DNA of 8,558 bases, taken from Streptomyces sp. NRRL WC-3549 (GTDB taxonomy: Bacteria > Actinomycetota > Actinomycetes > Streptomycetales > Streptomycetaceae). The position numbers were made by a program, and so were the translations under genes. Location: NCBI RefSeq assembly GCF_000721935.1, contig NZ_KL585387.1:83178-91735 (forward strand), in the 5' to 3' direction. The notes under the pieces are model-generated. The model was not told the DNA's origin. It saw only the letters and a list, made by a program, of their open reading frames with translations, and made no database searches. Shown here piece after piece: positions 6,298 to 8,558 of the stretch; position 1 is the stretch's first letter, and every line of letters begins with the position of its first letter.

Positions 6298-6534
6298 TCA
6301 GTGGCTTCCTCCGACGAAAGCCGCCCAGGCGGCGGGGGAGACGGTGAGTGCGGGGACGGTCAGGTCCTTGGAGTCCCGTACGTGTACGGCGTGCGGGCAG
6401 GCGGCGATCTCGACGCAGTCGCCGCCCCGGTCGCCGCTGTGCGTGGACTTGGTCCAGGCGACGGCGACCTCCAGGCAGGCACTCTCGTCGTCGCTGTGGC
6501 TGCTTTTGAACCAGGTGAGTTCGGTGCCATTCAC
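6298..6534 (-). CDS. DUF397 domain protein with duplicated N-terminal half-motif
   Basis: The 78-residue product ends with the standard DUF397 pattern: W27-TKSTHSGDRGGDCVEIA, then VHVRDSKD and LTVSPAAWAAFV. The same opening appears once more earlier as W8-FKSSHSDDESACLEVA, so the first half-motif is present twice, 19 residues apart. DUF397 genes are typically paired with XRE/DUF5753 regulators in Streptomyces and have been linked to development and antibiotic regulation; a toxin-antitoxin role was predicted for the pair from comparative genomics. It starts at GTG (6532-6534), sharing GTGA with the stop of XRE1, so the two are translationally coupled. It probably binds or modulates XRE1. Confidence 0.9.
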   Translation of the reverse strand: MNGTELTWFKSSHSDDESACLEVAVAWTKSTHSGDRGGDCVEIAACPHAVHVRDSKDLTVPALTVSPAAWAAFVGGSH

Positions 6535-7343
6535 AGGGCCTCCGCAATGTCTCGGATCAGCTTCAAGGAATCCTCGGGGGTGTGAGCCTGGGCGCGGAGA
6601 AGGCTGTACCTGGTGAACAGGTGGCTACGCCGGGCCTGGTCGCTGACGAAGTTACCCCCATCCTGTCCCTCGACGTAGACGAGCTGCTCGTGTGCCGGTG
6701 TCTCCAACAGGAACATGGGACCGTTCAACGCCGCGTGTGTGCGCCGGGTCGGTGGCATGACCTGGATGTCGACGTGTCGCAGCCGGGCTACGTCGAGTAG
6801 ATGGTCCAACTGTTCCTTCAGGACGTGCTCTCCGCCGATCGGACGTGTGAGCACGCTCTGTTCGAGCACGAAGCTGACGATGGGTGCGGGGCGGCGCCGA
6901 AGGATTTCGTGCCGCGCGAGTCGTGTCCGTACGCGCCCCTCGATTTCCTCGTCGTCCAGCGGTGGGCAGTGACAACTGAAGACATGGCCGGCGTAATCGG
7001 AGGTCTGGAGAATGCCGGGGATCACCCGGTTCTCGTAGTTGTGCAGTGCCACCGCAGTCGCCTCGTGCTCTGCGTACTCCTCGGTCCACGCAGGCAAATA
7101 GCTGAACCGAAGCTTCGCCCCCGCCGCCTCCAGTGCACCTTGTGCACCCAGGGCCGCGTCCGCCGCCGTGATGAACCCGCCCTTCGGTGGCCTCGCTCCC
7201 CGCTCCACCATCGCCACCTGTGACTTGGAGAAACCGATCTTCGCCCCCAGCGCCTCCTGGGACAGCTCGGCCCGTTCGCGGTAGAAGCGGAGCAGCGTGC
7301 CGAACATCTCCGCGTTACCACTTCCCTGCTCACCGGAGTGCAC
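6531..7343 (-). CDS. XRE-family transcriptional regulator with DUF5753 domain (XRE1)
   Basis: I start this 270-residue protein at the GTG at 7343, because GGGAGG at 7351-7356 lies seven bases upstream; the longer reading to 7397 lacks a ribosome site and runs into the divergent promoter. The helix-turn-helix occupies about residues 15-55 (LLRFYRERAELSQEALGAKI, then GFSKSQVAMVERGARPP). DUF5753 follows, with NYENRVIPGILQTSDYAG, VSFVLEQSVLTRPIGG and VDIQVMPPTRRTH segments. Relatives include WhiJ-like regulators. It is transcribed divergently from the small gene at 7426 across a region with an 18-bp palindrome that could be its operator. It overlaps the DUF397 gene by four bases, the classic pairing for this family. 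Confidence 0.93.
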   Translation of the reverse strand: MHSGEQGSGNAEMFGTLLRFYRERAELSQEALGAKIGFSKSQVAMVERGARPPKGGFITAADAALGAQGALEAAGAKLRFSYLPAWTEEYAEHEATAVALHNYENRVIPGILQTSDYAGHVFSCHCPPLDDEEIEGRVRTRLARHEILRRRPAPIVSFVLEQSVLTRPIGGEHVLKEQLDHLLDVARLRHVDIQVMPPTRRTHAALNGPMFLLETPAHEQLVYVEGQDGGNFVSDQARRSHLFTRYSLLRAQAHTPEDSLKLIRDIAEAL

Positions 7344-7381
7344 AGCTCCACCTCCCGAGTACACGACCGTGCACAGACGCC

Positions 7382-7399
7382 CGGTGACTCTGGTCACCG
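7382..7399. promoter_or_regulatory. 18-bp palindrome in the divergent XRE1 / 7426-gene promoter region
   Basis: cggtgac (7382-7388) and gtcaccg (7393-7399) are exact reverse complements around tctg. The right arm overlaps the proposed -35 of the plus-strand gene (7391-7396), so a bound protein would block it. The site is 39 bp upstream of the XRE1 start. XRE1 itself is the obvious candidate ligand, by analogy with autoregulated XRE genes; this is inference. Confidence 0.55.
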
Positions 7400-7426
7400 T
7401 ATGTGTCGGCGTTCACGCTGTCCGTA
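7391..7426 (+). promoter_or_regulatory. Probable promoter giving a leaderless transcript
   Basis: TGGTCA at 7391-7396 and CACGCT at 7414-7419 are spaced by 17 bp, and a start six bases after the -10 falls on or next to the A of the ATG at 7426. No ribosome-binding sequence precedes that ATG. Leaderless mRNAs are frequent in Streptomyces, so the two observations support each other. Confidence 0.5.
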
Positions 7427-7842
7427 TGGATCAGAAAAGTTCACCGGAGCCGGTGCCGTCCTGGATTCCCGCGAGCGGGCACGCCCTCCGGCACACGGGG
7501 GTGCACTTCGACGCCGTGCGGATGGGCGGGGTGCTGGGCGAGCAAGTGGCGTACGAGATCACGCAGTTCACGGACTTCCTGGCCGGGCCGATCGTGCGGT
7601 CCTGGATCGGGGAGCGGAGTACGTACTTCCTGCTGCCGCCCCGGTCCGCCGCCGCCTACGCGTGGCCGCCCGGCGCGCGGCTCATGGGGCGGGACGCGCG
7701 GTGCGACGCGTTCGTGGGGGTTCCGGCGCTCGACGGGCACACGTGGCCGCTGGACTGGCGATCGAGGCCCACGGGTGAGGCGCCGTACGTCGATCCGGGG
7801 TTGCTCCACGAACTGACGCTCGGCGTCCTGAAGAGTGTCTGA
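7426..7842 (+). CDS. Conserved hypothetical protein, 138 aa
   Basis: The product has no signal peptide or membrane helix. I do not recognise a function, although the layout is reminiscent of small Streptomyces proteins encoded beside XRE regulators. Visible segments are ASGHALRHTGVHFDAVRMGG, then ITQFTDFLAGPIVRSWI, TYFLLPPRSAAAYAWPPGA and the Cys-containing DARCDAFVGVPALDGHTWPL, ending VDPGLLHELTLGVLKSV. There is a faint resemblance to the N-terminal fold of primase-polymerase-like proteins of this genus (a YFLLPPG/VGVPALDG pattern), but the usual acidic catalytic motif is not evident. The start at 7426 is chosen because the reading frame looks real only from MDQKSSPEPVPSWI, and because a promoter places the transcript start there. 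It is divergent from XRE1, which may control it. Confidence 0.82.
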   Translation: MDQKSSPEPVPSWIPASGHALRHTGVHFDAVRMGGVLGEQVAYEITQFTDFLAGPIVRSWIGERSTYFLLPPRSAAAYAWPPGARLMGRDARCDAFVGVPALDGHTWPLDWRSRPTGEAPYVDPGLLHELTLGVLKSV

Positions 7843-7852
7843 TCGAAAACGC

Positions 7853-7881
7853 GTCCCCTTGTCATATGCGTACAGGGGGAC
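7853..7881 (+). terminator. 10-bp hairpin after the 138-aa gene
   Basis: gtccccttgt (7853-7862) pairs with acagggggac (7872-7881) over ten bp including one G-U wobble, with a nine-base loop. It begins 11 bp after the TGA, a normal terminator position, but has no U tract. It may also belong to the promoter or leader of the next gene: a TAGCGT hexamer, a good -10 candidate, follows at 7894-7899. Confidence 0.5.
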
Positions 7882-7894
7882 CACCGCCTGCGGT

Positions 7895-8010
7895 AGCGTA
7901 AGCGCGGCATTACGCTCTGTGCGCACGCGCGCACGAAAGAGCGGCGGCCCCCGGCGGTGCTACCAACACCCTCCGGAGGCCTTCACCCGCTAGTGGATAC
8001 GGAGTCCACC
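7895..8010 (+). promoter_or_regulatory. Structured 5' leader of the terminal gene
   Basis: Four inverted repeats follow one another: AGCGTAA/TTACGCT (7895-7901, 7910-7916); GTGCGC/GCGCAC (7919-7924, 7929-7934); an imperfect 12-bp hairpin built from GGCC-CCGG-GGTG against CACC-CCGG-GGCC with loop ctaccaa (7946-7981); and GTGGA/TCCAC (7993-7997, 8005-8009), whose loop contains GGAG at 8001-8004, the only plausible ribosome site for the ATG at 8015. The first repeat starts inside a possible -10 (TAGCGT) and may be an operator. The last two would be in the mRNA and could control translation. No known riboswitch family is recognised. Confidence 0.55.
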
Positions 8011-8014
8011 AGGA

Positions 8015-8558
8015 ATGCTTCGGCATGCTATCGCGCCCTCCCGGCGCTATACGAAGGCATCGCACGATGTCGTGCGTCATCCGCGTCTGACGAGTGACGC
8101 GAAGATCCTCCTGCTGTATGTGCAGGGGCTGCCCGAGGAGTTGGCGGCGAAGCCGCTCAGTGAGCACGCGCGGAAGCTCGGGATCACCGGGCGGGCGTAC
8201 CAGAAGGCCAAGGAACTGCTGGTCGTGAACGGTTTCCTGCACGAGAGGCGGGAGCAGGGGGTGCGGGGTCTCTGGGCGACGGCGCAACTGCTGTCGAACG
8301 TCGCCCTGACCGCCCTGGAGGCCGCCGCGATCCGCCGTGACCGGACGGGGGTGGGACCGGCGTGTCCGGGTGCGCGGGAACCGGCGGTCGGTGAACCGGC
8401 GGGCCGGGTGGCCGGTGATCAACTACCGGTGGACGAAGAACTGGTGGAGAACTCGTCCCACCCACCCTCCGAAGCACATCCGGAGCCGTGCCCGGAATCC
8501 GAACCGGCCCCGGCATCCGAACCGGCCCCGGAGCCGGTGGCGCCTGACCCGCCGGCCG
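8015..8558 (+). CDS. Winged-helix-like DNA-binding protein, C-terminus beyond the window
   Basis: At least 181 codons are open up to the right edge. The start is well fixed: an in-frame TAG lies at 7991-7993 and ATG at 8015 is the only start codon after it, with GGAG ten bases upstream. Residues 10-100 look like a winged helix-turn-helix: RRYTKASHDVVRHPRLTSDA, a helix with KILLLYVQGLP, then LSEHARKLGITGRAYQKAKE as recognition part and VNGFLHERREQGVRGLWATA as the wing. I recall similar proteins as a large Streptomyces family of unknown regulators. After about residue 110 the sequence becomes low-complexity, Pro/Glu-rich and disordered, with two exact-length SEPAPA/SEPAPE copies encoded at 8498-8533. 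The end of the protein, and any further domain, is not visible. It is preceded by a structured leader. Confidence 0.85.
   Translation, partial: MLRHAIAPSRRYTKASHDVVRHPRLTSDAKILLLYVQGLPEELAAKPLSEHARKLGITGRAYQKAKELLVVNGFLHERREQGVRGLWATAQLLSNVALTALEAAAIRRDRTGVGPACPGAREPAVGEPAGRVAGDQLPVDEELVENSSHPPSEAHPEPCPESEPAPASEPAPEPVAPDPPA
8498..8533 (+). repeat. 18-bp in-frame direct repeat within the Pro/Glu-rich tail
   Basis: tccgaaccggccccggca (8498-8515) is followed directly by a second copy differing only in the last two bases. Each encodes Ser-Glu-Pro-Ala-Pro-Ala/Glu. This is slippage-prone coding DNA for a flexible linker; more copies may lie beyond the window. Confidence 0.8.

Noticed and set aside
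7344..7397. Longer start for XRE1 at 7397
   Set aside because: It has no ribosome site and overlaps the divergent promoter palindrome; GTG at 7343 has a well-placed GGGAGG.
7910..8422. 170-codon minus-strand frame, and a second one at 8184-8516
   Set aside because: Both are antisense to the winged-helix-like gene at 8015, with Arg/Pro-rich composition typical of shadows.

Overview
The window looks like chromosomal DNA from a Streptomyces or a close actinomycete relative. GC is very high, third codon positions are almost all G or C, starts are ATG and GTG with GGAGG-type ribosome sites, and several families are typical Streptomyces accessory genes (XRE regulators with a DUF5753 domain, DUF397, a DUF6879-like protein). 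Most genes read on the minus strand. I see no tRNA, rRNA, CRISPR array, transposase or integrase.

Region 1 (1-1305, minus): a short-chain dehydrogenase/reductase and, upstream of it, a CsoR-superfamily repressor. They are separated by a perfect 19-bp hairpin and a five-copy 17-bp tandem repeat. The repressor has two Cys but lacks the copper-binding His, as in CstR-type sulfur sensors. A perfect 20-bp palindrome of the CsoR/CstR operator type sits in front of it.

Region 2 (1306-1906, plus): no intact gene. It holds what appears to be the C-terminal remnant of an FtsX-like ABC-transporter permease, preceded by an orphan start site and an inverted repeat.

Region 3 (1907-4291, minus): a tightly packed four-gene operon. 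In order of transcription it encodes a 134-aa unknown protein, a 210-aa unknown protein, a Hanks-type kinase-like protein and a GNAT acetyltransferase. All neighbours overlap, two of them by the same GTGA sequence. A kinase and an acetyltransferase coupled to two unknowns suggests a modification cassette, but the substrate cannot be read from the sequence.

Region 4 (4519-7399): a regulatory block with two XRE/DUF5753 regulators. One is coupled to a small DUF397 protein with a duplicated half-domain. The other is last in a three-gene run after a 91-aa unknown and a DUF6879-like protein. Inverted repeats sit at both internal promoters: 10-bp arms 43 bp apart around the promoter at about 6233-6261, and an 18-bp palindrome in the divergent promoter at 7382-7399.

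Region 5 (7400-8558, plus): a probably leaderless gene for a small unknown protein, then a hairpin. A strongly structured 5' leader follows, ahead of a winged-helix-like DNA-binding protein that runs off the right edge.

The items most worth a second look are the structured leader before the terminal gene, the four-gene kinase/acetyltransferase operon, and the paired XRE regulators with their different accessory proteins.
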